DNA from: Pomacea canaliculata
Lineage: Eukaryota; Mollusca; Gastropoda; Architaenioglossa; Ampullariidae
Reading direction: 5' to 3'
Length of the DNA: 64,000 nucleotides
Assembly: GCF_003073045.1 (NCBI RefSeq)
Contig: NC_037598.1
Coordinates: forward strand, 1-64,000
A program made the position numbers and the translations under genes. Positions 23,301-33,419 of the stretch are shown here, piece by piece. The notes beneath the pieces are model-generated. The model had not been told where the DNA came from, did not search any database, and worked only from the letters and a program-made list of their open reading frames with translations. Positions within the stretch are counted from its first letter, which is position 1, and the number at the start of each line of letters is the position of its first letter.

Positions 23301-25618
23301 CATTACTGCCAATGAGTAAAAGTTTTCTCACTGCAAAGTTTAGTGATTCAATAAGACTGTTTAACACAGGACATGTCTCTAGCTAAATATAGTATTAAGT
23401 ATTATAAGTATCCTTTTTTTGTTCGTCGTCCCATTTTTAAATGTTAAATTTTTCGTCTGTGTGGGATCCTTTTTTCGCATCGGTATAATCTTCATTTGCT
23501 AATATTTTATGCTGACTTACTCTCATTTATTACATTGTTATCGTTTTCTGATGAGCACTTTGATTGACACTCAAACGTTTGCTTTGTTCTTTACAGTGCA
23601 TTCCAAATAATTTTCAATGCGATGAATTTGTGCATTGCCTAGATGGCTCAGACGAAATAAGATGCATGGAAACATATTTATTTACTACCAAAAAAAGTTT
23701 TCCTCCACCTGCTATCATAGACATGGACTCGGATGGATTGCTGAGACCAGTAAAGCCATTAACGACGACACACCAACCTCTGTGTAATGAAACCCATTTC
23801 CAGTGTCCAGGACTAGACATTTACTGCATGCCCGTCTATGTTCGCTGTAATGGTGTCTTTGACTGTCCAGGTAAACAGGACGAGACGGCGTGTGACACCT
23901 ACACCTGTCCCGGCTACTACCGCTGCCGCTCGTCCCACGTCTGCCTCCATCCTCATCACGTGTGTGACGGTTGGTCACAGTGTCCTGAGGGAGACGACGA
24001 GCTGCTGTGTGGCCTTTCTTGTCCTGACACGTGTGTGTGTCACGGACTGGCCTTCACCTGCATTAAGATGTTTGCAGCTTCCAGTTACTTACAACTGCGG
24101 TTTCTTGAAGCAAGTGGGTCGGGGATGACCCCCAGCGATGTTGTCAACAACACCATGATTGTTTATCTCAGCTTTAACAACTGTAACATCAGTGTTCTCG
24201 ACCAAATGAACTTGGCTAACCTTCACATCCTTGACCTAAGTGACAATTATATTACCTCATTCAGTTCTAATATAATTGAAAACCTACATAATCTGAGGAC
24301 ATTAAGTCTTGCAGGTAATCCTCTTGCATCTTTATACCCAACTGACAGACATCGTCATTCTGTATTAAGGCAAGTAATAGACCTTGATGTTTCCAGAGTT
24401 AAGTTTCCAATACTGGATGTTATAATTTCTGTAACATTTCCTAATCTACAAAAACTTAATCTGTCGAGCTGCGGCGTTGAAACCATTGCTGGCGAGGTGT
24501 TCACAAACCTGACTGAAATACGAAGTCTAGATTTAAAGGGGTCTGCTGTGAACTATTTCCCACCACAAACATTCACCTTCTTAAGTAAGTTAGAGTCCCT
24601 GTATGCCGACAACTACAAGGTCTGTTGTCCTGTCTCACTTCCCGAACGGTTTAATTTGCAAAAGTGTGAAGCGCCATCTGACGAGGTCTCGTCCTGTGAT
24701 GCCCTCCTGCGCTCAGACACATACCGTGTCTTCCTCTCGTTATTCGCGGCTTTAGCTCTGATGGGCAACGCGGGAAGTTTTGTTTACCGCGTGTTTATCA
24801 GTAAGAAAACAAGCAACCTTGGTTTTGATGTCTTTGTCACTAATTTAAGTATAGCTGACTTTGTGATGGGTGTGTACCTGGTGATCATAGGAATAGCTGA
24901 CCGTGTGTACCTGGGAAACTACTTGTGGAACGACTTAATATGGAGAAATAGTTGTGTGTGTAAGCTGGCCGGCTTTCTCTGTCTACTGTCCAGTGAAGTG
25001 TCAGCTTTTATTATCCTTCTCGTCACACTAGACCGATTACTTGTCATCGCGTTTCCATTTAGTGTCCTTCACTTCTGTAAACAATCTGCGTGGATTGCTT
25101 CAGGTATAGTATGGAGTGTCGGTGTTCTCATTGCAGTGATTCCTTTACTGCCATCAACATCTGATTGGAATTTCTACAGTCAAAACGGGATCTGTATTCC
25201 GATTCCAATCATCAGGAACTACTTTTCGGGAAATGATTACGCTTTTGGTGTCATGATTGTCCTTAACGGATTTCTCTTCTTGCTTATTACTGCTGGTCAG
25301 GTTTTCATCTTCTGGTCTGTAAGAGTCAACAGTATGACAGACACATCCAAGAAGACCAAGGACCTGACCATCGCCCGTCGACTGATGACAGTGGTTGTGT
25401 CTGACTTTTGCTGCAAGTTCCCCGTGGCCTTGCTGGGACTTCTAGCGGCCCGCGGCACGCCAGTCTCTAGTGAGGTCATCGTCGCTCTCGTCATCTTCGT
25501 TGTTCCCCTCAACTCCGCTCTCAACCCCTTCCTGTACACATACAACGTGATGAAGGAGCGCAGGCGCAAGGCCAGAGAAGAGAAAATGAGAAAGTATTTT
25601 ATGTCACTTACCAAATAG
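18038..25618 (+). CDS. CUB-LDLa-C-type lectin-LDLa-LRR G-protein-coupled receptor
   Basis: Four exons join in frame: 18038-18878, 21387-22035, 22545-23058 and 23597-25618, with introns of phase 1, 2 and 0, giving 1341 codons plus stop. Order of domains: hydrophobic N-terminus and serine/threonine-rich region; CUB-like region; LDL-receptor class A repeat; C-type-lectin-like domain; further LDLa repeats; a cysteine-flanked leucine-rich-repeat block; rhodopsin-class seven-transmembrane domain. The LDLa-LRR-7TM core is that of snail GRL101 and the relaxin-type receptors. The additional CUB and lectin domains suggest a broad ligand-sensing ectodomain. Family members act at the plasma membrane through heterotrimeric G proteins; the ligand here is unknown. 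A decayed or error-laden copy of the 3' half lies at 1-3470. The boundary at 22035 (GA|gtttgt) was chosen because it restores the lectin frame and is the least certain. Confidence 0.88.
18879..21386 (+). other. Receptor intron 1 with simple repeats
   Basis: This intron of 2.5 kb runs from gtacgt to 'ttactcattaaag'. It holds a (gtc)n array, a GC-richer part at about 20200-20850, and (ac)n near 20950. A 14-base 'actcagggtgcaca' repeat occurs twice near 20190 and 20230. The long open frames inside are not supported. Confidence 0.6.
20351..20381. repeat. (gtc)n microsatellite
   Basis: Ten uninterrupted gtc triplets. The poly-valine ORF across it is an artefact. Confidence 0.95.
21387..22035 (+). 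CDS. Receptor exon 2: CUB, LDLa, first part of lectin domain
   Basis: The exon opens after 'attaaag' with GYVRTPNWNG, the typical start of a CUB domain. CUB-like strands run to about residue 390. An LDLa repeat follows (about 397-430), ending in the acidic calcium-binding box DCVGNEDEEDC. A C-type lectin domain starts at about residue 435 (CGPGFLSANVTCLQF) with WETAAETCKSRG, the conserved helix-alpha-1 pattern. It ends in phase 2 at FPNSE, where the lectin continues in exon 3. Confidence 0.82.
22545..23058 (+). CDS. Receptor exon 3: end of lectin domain and LDLa repeats
   Basis: It begins inside the lectin fold with YRQLWIGVDG, matching the WIGL-type core, and closes with DDCLGI...WFACKF. 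The usual carbohydrate/calcium motifs (EPN/QPD, WND) are not seen, so sugar binding is doubtful. An LDLa repeat at about residues 619-651 ends CSDDSDEKFC, and the next LDLa starts FFECDNKQ just before the CAG|gtaaac donor. A less complete cysteine-rich stretch lies at about 578-615. Confidence 0.82.
23597..25618 (+). CDS. Receptor exon 4: LDLa, LRR and seven-transmembrane domain
   Basis: After 'tctttacag' the exon completes an LDLa (CLDGSDEIRC), adds two more (to about residue 806), then a cysteine LRR cap (CPDTCVCHGLAFTC) and LRRs with LHILDLSDNYITSF and LRTLSLAGNPLASL patterns. The seven helices span about residues 1045-1325. Signature residues: GN in TM1, NLSIADFV in TM2, DRLLVIAFP at the end of TM3 (DR of the DRY position), SDFCCKFP in TM6 and NSALNPFLYTY (NPxxY-like) in TM7. 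The short tail is rich in Arg/Lys. TM cysteines at CVCK and the second extracellular loop are available for the usual disulfide. Confidence 0.93.
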   Translation, partial: CIPNNFQCDEFVHCLDGSDEIRCMETYLFTTKKSFPPPAIIDMDSDGLLRPVKPLTTTHQPLCNETHFQCPGLDIYCMPVYVRCNGVFDCPGKQDETACDTYTCPGYYRCRSSHVCLHPHHVCDGWSQCPEGDDELLCGLSCPDTCVCHGLAFTCIKMFAASSYLQLRFLEASGSGMTPSDVVNNTMIVYLSFNNCNISVLDQMNLANLHILDLSDNYITSFSSNIIENLHNLRTLSLAGNPLASLYPTDRHRHSVLRQVIDLDVSRVKFPILDVIISVTFPNLQKLNLSSCGVETIAGEVFTNLTEIRSLDLKGSAVNYFPPQTFTFLSKLESLYADNYKVCCPVSLPERFNLQKCEAPSDEVSSCDALLRSDTYRVFLSLFAALALMGNAGSFVYRVFISKKTSNLGFDVFVTNLSIADFVMGVYLVIIGIADRVYLGNYLWNDLIWRNSCVCKLAGFLCLLSSEVSAFIILLVTLDRLLVIAFPFSVLHFCKQSAWIASGIVWSVGVLIAVIPLLPSTSDWNFYSQNGICIPIPIIRNYFSGNDYAFGVMIVLNGFLFLLITAGQVFIFWSVRVNSMTDTSKKTKDLTIARRLMTVVVSDFCCKFPVALLGLLAARGTPVSSEVIVALVIFVVPLNSALNPFLYTYNVMKERRRKAREEKMRKYFMSLTK

Positions 25619-26860
25619 AAGAACACTAAAACAGACTAGTAGTTGTGTGCAGAAAAAAATGACTTTGGTTGAGAAATTTTTTTGCTTTTTTTTAATAAAT
25701 AAAAGTATTATTTACAGAAACATTAAACTTGTGACAAGATTCATGTTAATCTTAAAATCCGGAATTCGATTAGTTGTTATAGGTTTCCCTAATCTTGGTC
25801 TTTATTATAAGTTACTTTCTTGCGGAAAACTTAAATACTGTATTGTTGATTCTAGGCAGCACACTCAGTCCGGTAAAATAAGTTACTAAATAAAGGTGTT
25901 TGTAAAATTTACTGGTTTAAAGGACGCACTGGGATGCTAAGAATGTGTAGAGTATACTGAAATCCCTTTTTTAGTGGAGGACAACTCGATCTTGATTCTT
26001 CTTACGGATACTTGTCATGTCACGTGACATGTCTAACCCTGACATTGCAGCTACAGGAGGATATAAGGACCTGGCACGAACTCAGTACTATCTACAATAA
26101 TAGTGGAGATTCTTAATGCGCTATCACAGATGAGGTTGCTGACCATCAACTAAAAGCTCTATTCCCTTATTACAGCTGTAATGTTACTCCGCGCCATTCT
26201 TGGGTTGTGAGGGTTCATCACACACTAGACTGCAAAGTTCTAGACCAGCATTCTTCTAGTTCTTGTTGATAAGAATAAACATTTCACTGTGAATAGCACA
26301 GACCTTGTCACTGTACTTGCTGGACCTGTCTCCTTTGATGTCACAGCTTAGTTTACTAATATGTCAGTGAACGAGAGAAGAATACATGAAATAAATTATA
26401 TTTGAAATAATCATCCCCCTCAGAGAGAGAGAGAAAGCTGTTCCCAAACAGATTATTGATCCCTCGAGCTGTTGCTTGACCCCAATTGTACTCAAATATA
26501 TGAGGTGACAGAAGGACAGGCCAGAAAATAACCCGTAAGTCCCATAGTTGCCAATATTTTAAAGGAGGACCATACCCCACTACACTACTGCTCCCTACTG
26601 GGGGCAATATATGGTGTCAAGACACCACCTGTGACATGTAGCTGCTACAGCCTGCTGAGACCGGGCAGTTGACGCCGTAGGTGAAGGTGAGGACGTGTCA
26701 TGGTGTCGTGGGTAGTTGCATGTGTCTCCACGGATTGGTTGTAGTATAACTGTTTAACAGACGGCTAGTCGTTTACAAAGAAGAAAAACACAGACAAGAG
26801 TGTTGGTGGCTCGCAAAGACAGAATGTGACCGATGGCGCTGTTCTTATGAAGCTTATAAT
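25619..26860 (+). other. 3' flank of the receptor, no gene
   Basis: AT-rich 3' flank partnered with 3440-4725. 'aataaa' signals at 25695-25700 and 25889-25894 are candidate polyadenylation sites for the receptor transcript. Confidence 0.5.
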
Positions 26861-27245
26861 AGACAGACAGCTGAAACTTATTTATCATTATAGGTTGACT
26901 GAGAGACAACTAGCTATTACCTGTTTATAATGATGGTTAGACTGACAGACAACTGTAAATTGTTTATCATTATAGGTTGACTGAGAGACAACTAGCTATT
27001 ACCTGTTTATAATGATGGTTAGACTGACAGACAGCTGTAAATTGTCTATCATTATACCATGACTGAGAGACAACTATAACCTGTTTACTTAAAATAATTG
27101 TTAGATTGATTAATAGACAAGCAGATGTAACTCGTTTATTATGAAAGGTTGACTGAGAGACAACAAAAACCTATTTTAGACTGACAGACAGCTGTAACTT
27201 GTTTATCATTATACCATGACTGAGAGACAACTATAACCTGTTAAT
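26860..27245. repeat. Minisatellite, about 78-bp unit (about five units)
   Basis: Same unit as 4725-4925, expanded and more diverged here. Confidence 0.75.
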
Positions 27246-27257
27246 AATAATTGTTTG

Positions 27258-27370
27258 AGTAGCGGTTCTCAACCTGTGGGGCGCGAACCCTGGGGGGGGG
27301 GGTGCGACGTACCTACAAGGAGGGCGCGAAGGTGGTATTTTTTTAAAAGTTTCTTATACCGGTATTACTG
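27258..27370 (+). mobile_element. hAT-type element fragment
   Basis: The sequence 'agcggttctcaacctgtggg' followed by 'gcgcgaaccc' is the well-known terminal sequence of a widespread hAT non-autonomous family. Only this end is recognisable; the other terminal repeat and target duplication were not found. Confidence 0.6.
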
Positions 27371-27639
27371 AAATTAGTTTACATTGTGTAACCGAGTGGT
27401 GAGGGGCCTCAAAGTCCAAATCTCTTCTCCCTATTCAAGTACACTGTCTCGGCAATGCAGTGACTTCTCACTTCCAAAACTCAAAACACAATCCCCCTCT
27501 CAACAATTAAGCCTCCAATCTCCCTCCTCTCGCCTTTTTCCCTCTCTCTCTCCCAATCTCTCATCGCTGACTCCCCTCTCCCTCTCCAGTCACACCTCTC
27601 TCTTTTTATTAAAAACATGTAAAAGGCAGGCATATAATT

Positions 27640-27710
27640 CATATAAGGCATATATATTATAATATATAATATTATATATTATAATATATGAATATAATAT
27701 ATAAGGCAGA
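27640..27710. repeat. AT-only imperfect palindrome
   Basis: Alternating 'tatatattataatatataa' runs that are self-complementary, next to CT-rich DNA at 27480-27605. Copy 1 lacks this segment. Confidence 0.8.
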
Positions 27711-28959
27711 TAATATGTCTGTGGTCACTATAAATAGAGTAGTCTGTGCTATCAAAAGGTTGATTTGCCCCCTGAGCTTATGGAATAAGATGATTCATTG
27801 CCGGAATCAGGCAGTTTTTATTATATCTGGCCATGATTGCCTGCCTCCACTTTGAGGATGCTGGCTGCTCTCGTCCCATGTGAGGTCAGAAGAAGGGAGA
27901 CCACTCGCGGCACTGAGCGGACAGTGCACGTTGACGACGACAGGACGGTTAGGACAAAGACAGGTAAATCCAGTTTCGCTCACAGGACATTGGGACACTA
28001 CGTGGCAATGCAAAATAAACAAAGTATATTATATACATATAAATTATTACCTTATACCTGCCCTCTGTCAATAGATAATATTGATTACAATTTTAATTTG
28101 TAGGAACAAAAATTGCTAGATGTAAGCATTTTACGAAATTACCTCGCGTTTAAAAGAGAAAAGCTGTGAAGAAAGCAATGTTTTACACAGACAATACACT
28201 TTGTTACAAGGTAGTAGAGGAGAAGAAGGGAGGATTTGATAGGCAGTAGGGAGCTGGAATGACCACCTGTCCGTTATGTACGAGATAGGTGGTGATTAGT
28301 TGTAGTTCAAAGGCTGCACGGTGTAAATAGAGGCTGTCAGGTGTGTTGACATCAGATCCTCTGTGGGATGTTGGTCGGGTATTTGTGACTGTTTCAGCGC
28401 GACATACTCGGGTGTGTGCAGACACCATCAGCAATAAAGTGCTCAACGCTTCATCTCACCTGTGGCTGTCTGGTGTCGGCAGCGGAATCTCGAGGCTGGT
28501 TGTAGATAGTCTGTCAATGATGCTATAGTTTTTTTTTTTTTATTTTTTCTGAGCAAAGGAAAAGAAAGTGACTATAAAGATGACGGAACTCATCAAGAGT
28601 CGTTGAAATTCGCTGACTACTTTAATTATGCTGTGTTTTGTACTAATAAAGACTAATAAAACTAATAAAACTAATTTACAGTCATGTCTTCAAGAAACAT
28701 TTAAAGTGTGCAGTGTTGCTTGTACATTATATAAAGTAGGCTGAATCGCTCTGCAGAGTATTTTATGATGACAGAGGAGAGCCTTTAAAAGTTGTAGGAA
28801 GAGTTGCTCTTGCGGAAATGTATGTTTGTGGCACATGGATGCGAGAGCGCACACACACACACACAAACACACTTGCAAGCGCACGTAGACACACATTTGA
28901 TGTCACACGCAGATCATCATTGACTAATTTACTGTATTTCGGATCATCATTATCAATCA

Positions 28960-29780
28960 TCATCGATCATCATCGATCACGGTCGATCATCAGTACCAGC
29001 CTCCCAGTCCACCCCTAGCCTAGTGGTCACTCCTGGCTGCTGTGTAATCATGACACCTTGCCCAGGCGTCTCTCACCTTTCACACTCACCCGCTCCTCTC
29101 AACGCCCGATGAAGATGCCCCAAGGGACGCTACGCTGTGGGGCTCGCTTCATTGTCTCCAAGTGACTGGAACCAATGGCCAGAGTCCACAACACCACGTG
29201 ACGCTACAGCGCGTGACTGCTTTTGGCGCCCAAACTGCGGAAAGCGTTGGGAGGGCCATGAACAGCGAACCCCCATTGTTACAACAAGCAGCAGACTCAG
29301 CATCAAGCAGACGACTCGTGACGTAGCATACGCATGACGTCAGGCCTTGCTACAGTCATCGGAAAATGGCCTCGACCTTTCCCCGCGAACCGGATAAAAA
29401 TAGTCTGGAATATGACGTCATAGTCGTCTGCTGTCAGCCTTTCTATTCCCTGGGCGTCCCCAGCGCTGAGAGAAACACAGGCTGACAAGCGACAACAGCC
29501 ATAGGTAGTTATAGTAAACCAAGCAGGGTCAAGATCCTCTTCTACACTTTCTATAAATAGCCATATGACACGACATCCTTCCTTTTCTTTAGAAATTTGA
29601 GTTAAAAGCAATTTTATTAAAGACGTCAGTTTTGTTTAGTTTGTGTGATTCTTTTTACTACTTAAGATAACTTGTGTTGTGTGTGTCTGTGTTTTTTTTT
29701 CGTTGTTCGTCTGTTTCTAATATAAAATGGTTCGTTTGTGTGTGTGTTTTTTTTTATCCCGTCCGAAAGTAACTTCAGAT
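28960..29780. other. Copy-2-specific segment, no gene recognised
   Basis: GC-richer DNA without a partner in copy 1. It contains two open frames on opposite strands (29137-29337 plus and 29303-29611 minus) with no recognisable domain, and poly-T runs near 29690-29755. It is probably an insertion of unknown type. Confidence 0.4.
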
Positions 29781-30420
29781 TTGCATGCGACAGACTAGAA
29801 TGCGAGTAGAAGATTCTAAGTCTAAGGGAAGTAAATCTACTACAGAATTGCCTTTTGCTTAGTTCTGTCCCTTATTGTCTAAACAAGTCGCGAGAATGTT
29901 CAAGCTTTGGTTACCTAGTTATTTGTTCTAGACTAATTGTTCCTGATTAAAAAATGTTTTAATTATTTATCAAAATTGTAGAAAGAGCAGGTTTACATCT
30001 CATTACTATAAAATTTTAATCGTTTTAAGAGAAGAGTGGCAAAGAAGTTTAAGCTTGCGTATGTGTGTGTGTGTACTCCGGACTTTAACAAATAATAACT
30101 GTGATTATGGACTAAGATGTCATCTGTACTTTTTGGTTTGTAAATATAGTTGGCGACATATCAGGCATTGAAAGCTATCTGTAAAATAAATTTTGGGGAC
30201 TTCAGGATTGTTGTAAATGTTATAACTGTAACACCAAGCACTTAAGTACTCTAGATTATAAAAAAATTGTTGTTTTTGTGCTTTTCTTGAAATGTTTCGG
30301 TAAAATTTGTGAACCACAGTTCTCTATAGCTTTGAGGAAAAAGGCCTCTGCAAAAATAGTTTACGATTGCTAAAAAAAACAAACATGGTGATAGCCCTTA
30401 TGTTAGAATTAATAACTGAG
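29780..30420. repeat. Dispersed block, copy 2 of 3
   Basis: Matches 7645-8110 and 52020-52700. After about 30240 it continues in parallel with the 52-kb copy only ('aaaaaggcctctgcaaaaatagtttacgat'). Confidence 0.7.
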
Positions 30421-30875
30421 TTAAGACTTTCTGACAAAGTGATAACACGCCTCTCAACTAACTGAGAATTCTATTGTTTTTCTATTCTAAAAGACATCCC
30501 AGTTTAATGTAAGTAGCAAGGTGAATACTCTGGACAATATTTTGTATGGTTACTTTAGTTTGACACAGGCACGATGCTATAAATATCTTTTTCATCGTAG
30601 TCTCATTTCTCTGTCGTTTTTATAGAGGTCTCCTGCCGCCCTTTCTTAAAGACCAGAATGAATGGTTTTTGTCTTTTTATGGATAATTATATATAGGTGA
30701 TATAAAACTAACCTGTAAATTTCAGCCATTAAAACTTATGCGTTAATTAATTAACCGCTAGAATTTGTGTACTACGTCACGTTAGTGAACCGTTTATAAC
30801 AGTCCCAGCAGTCAATAGAGAGAGAGAGAGTGTGTGCGAATTATTCGGACGCTGACAGTCTACATTTTTCTAATT

Positions 30876-31001
30876 ATGACAAACTGTTACTTTAGTACGA
30901 AACTATCGCTCATTCTGTCTCTCTGTTTGGTGTTGACTGCTGGAAACCTTGTGAATGGTGCACTAGCGTGGCTTGAGTATAGTATGAAATGTATCTTCTA
31001 G
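30876..31001 (+). CDS. Short signal-peptide ORF, possible first exon of a secreted peptide
   Basis: A 41-codon frame starts MTNCYFSTKLSLILSLCLVL and continues TAGNLVNGALAW, a textbook secretory signal. A TATA-like 'tttataac' lies about 85 bases upstream. A possible donor (AAT G|gtgcac, phase 1) could join an acceptor 'ttttatag' at 31092. The exon starting at 31093 would read ENNRKPSKMETASDQTNNAL and stop at about 31192. The related block at 56790-56880 has lost the ATG. The donor is weak and there is no homology support, so this is a candidate only. Confidence 0.35.
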   Translation: MTNCYFSTKLSLILSLCLVLTAGNLVNGALAWLEYSMKCIF

Positions 31002-32103
31002 AATCTAGATGAATTCAAATAACCACGAGCATGCTTATGCCTTCTTCGTAGTTGTAAAAGTCCAATGCATGCAATTCATTTTTTTTTTATAGAGAATAAC
31101 AGAAAACCAAGTAAGATGGAAACAGCCAGTGATCAGACAAATAATGCACTCCGATCTTTTGAAGACAAATGTCGTATTGTTGCAATGATTTGATGTTTGG
31201 ATATCGATGTCCATCTCTTTTTTTCTCTACCATTACATCTAACGTGCTTTGCATTTGATGTTCTATTCAACTTTTCTTCTTTTGTTTCATTCTTCGTTGC
31301 CCGTTCTTTAGAATCGCTAGAGGGAGGGAAAGCGGTAAAGCAAGGGGAGATAATATTAGGTGCATTCTGTGTATTGTAAGTATTTTGTGTTTGTGTATTG
31401 CGTGTATTATGAGTCTTCGCGCTGATGTCAATGTTTAGTATGCTTAGAGCAGTGACTCACTTCTTTACTCATTCCTGTACTTTCATACAAAAAACATGGT
31501 CAATGCATCAGAACTTCTTAAAAATTTATTTTTGATTAGCAGATCGTGGACTAGTCGGATGTGGGATTTTCTCTGTTCATCACTAACACTTTCATTAGCA
31601 TGACAATGGGCTGAAGGCTGGAGATGTGATGTGATGCTATCCCACTGTTGTCAGCAACTAAAATAATAAAAGTCAGCAACAACACCTCAGTTTACATATG
31701 AGACTATGTAAGAATCTTAACTGCTGTTTATTATCGGAAAAAAGTCTTGAGACAGCTGTTGAACTTGTGTTACTCCAGTTTAGTATGATATATGTATTGT
31801 ATGTATTAATATGCATTAATATACATGTATGCATGTATTAACGAACATCTGATACATGTGCATATAAAACATGTTTTTTTAATTTATGCTTTTGTTTATT
31901 TCCCACATGGATACATGAATGAGATCACTTGTTAAAACATTTCCTTACACTTATTCTGACTAAAAGATAACTAACTCCAGCCAAGTATGTCTCTCACTCT
32001 TACATTTGGCTAATACTAAGGTTATAAACATTTTCCTTACATTTTACCATGCTTATGTATATCCATGTACCTGAGTACTCACCTGTGTGCCTGATGTCAG
32101 TCT

Positions 32104-33327
32104 CTACCTGAACAACCACATCTTGCGGACAGCGCTGCGCTTAGAGTTGAGTGTGAAAGTGCCTCCAGTTCCAGAGTCCACAGGTTCTGAAAAATAAGCA
32201 TTCTATATTACAAAAGAGACGGACAACAAAAAAAGTTATCTTGGATTTCTGTTATTCTTTATAGTCTAAAATATTTTGATTTCAAAGTTAGTATCGGTAT
32301 ATAGTAAAAAAGTATATTAATTAGTTTGTTATGAACTTATGACATAGACAAAAACAACTCATACACAAAGTTCCTACAAGCGGGTATCTAACATACATTT
32401 GCACACACCGGTAATACAGTAACTTAATATTTGCTGGTATCTTTACCACAGAGATTGGACACAGCCTTGTAGTCATCTTCACATTCACAAGTAGTCAGGC
32501 AGTAGGCACCCGACACACAGTTGTTTGCATTTTCCCCTGAACACTCCTGGCCTTGTGTCAGCACTGCAATCAGGTGTTGTTTGTTTACAGAACAGTACTT
32601 AGCATGCACACACACACACACACACAAACTTTTTCATACAATTTAGGGGTTTACTGAAATCAGATTTTCGTTACTTATTAACAAACGTAAAGGACACCTA
32701 GACTGTGTTATTTACCAGTTGCACAGTAATAACAAGTTATCGTGTAAATACAATTTTCAACTAAATTTGTCAGTCTTTTACAAATGAGAGAATACTTATT
32801 TTATACATTAAACTAATCAGGGAAATTTAATATAAACACTGTCTGGTTACCTGTTTTCTTAATAGTAGTAATGGGATAATTCGGTCATGGTAGGATCGGA
32901 ACATTTGTCGCTTATAAAAATGCAAACTTGTGTAGCTGCACCTCTTTATTTTTTTATGTCAATATAGGATTTTAAAACATTTCTTGTCTTGTACAGTGAA
33001 AAGAAATACTTGCAGCACTTGGCATAGACTCTGTCACAGACAGCGCCAGTCACGCAGGTGTCGGCAGCAGAACAGGGGGAGCCTACTCCAACATTGGTGG
33101 CCGCTAGGGTCGCTGTAACAATATGGCATAGCAACAACACACAGCACCACCTTGTAGATGTTTTATCAGCATCATCAATAATTCTCCTTCAAACATTTTT
33201 GCTTATATCTATTTCAACTTACAGTGACTATCAAAATTGTTCATGGACAAGACAATATGTACAGGATGTACGTACGGTTAGCAGCCAGAAGAAGCAAGAA
33301 GCCAGTTCCAAGCAAAGCCAGCTCCAT
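32104..33327 (-). CDS. Gene A: secreted EB-like cysteine-rich protein, 116 aa
   Basis: Minus-strand exons 33327-33276 (signal), 33112-33014, 32563-32447 and 32186-32104 (stop) join in phase 1 throughout. Exon 1 encodes MELALLGTGFLLLLAAN. Exon 2 gives C-x5-C-x5-C-x6-C. Exon 3 gives an EB-like module C-x7-C-x5-C-x3-C-x1-C-x10-C. Exon 4 is a basic tail ending KMWLFR. The exon 2 donor is GC (gcaagt). After the stop, exon 4 continues to a donor at about 32083 and joins a 3'UTR exon starting at 31657; 'aataaa' on the minus strand lies at about 31530-31525. The tail differs clearly from genes B and C, while exons 2-3 are almost identical to theirs. Function unknown; EB modules occur in secreted invertebrate proteins. 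Confidence 0.85.
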
Positions 33328-33407
33328 TCTCAGTTCAGTCGCAAAGGTCTTCCTGTCTAAAGATGGTTCAGATGATCTTCCGTGAAGAGGTCATGACATC
33401 ACACACC

Positions 33408-33415
33408 CTTTTATA
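33408..33415 (-). promoter_or_regulatory. TATA box of gene A
   Basis: TATAAAAG on the minus strand, about 80 bases before the ATG, in the stretch 'gatataaaagggtgtgtgat' that is conserved in genes B and C. Confidence 0.7.
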
Positions 33416-33419
33416 TCTT

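Larger units (their letters stand above)
22812..30240 (+). repeat. Segmental duplication, copy 2 (partner 1-8110)
   Basis: Contains the intact 3' half of the receptor and its flank, in the same order and orientation as copy 1. Copy-specific DNA lies at 27250-27715 (hAT fragment, CT-rich and AT-rich repeats) and 28960-29780. Confidence 0.85.
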
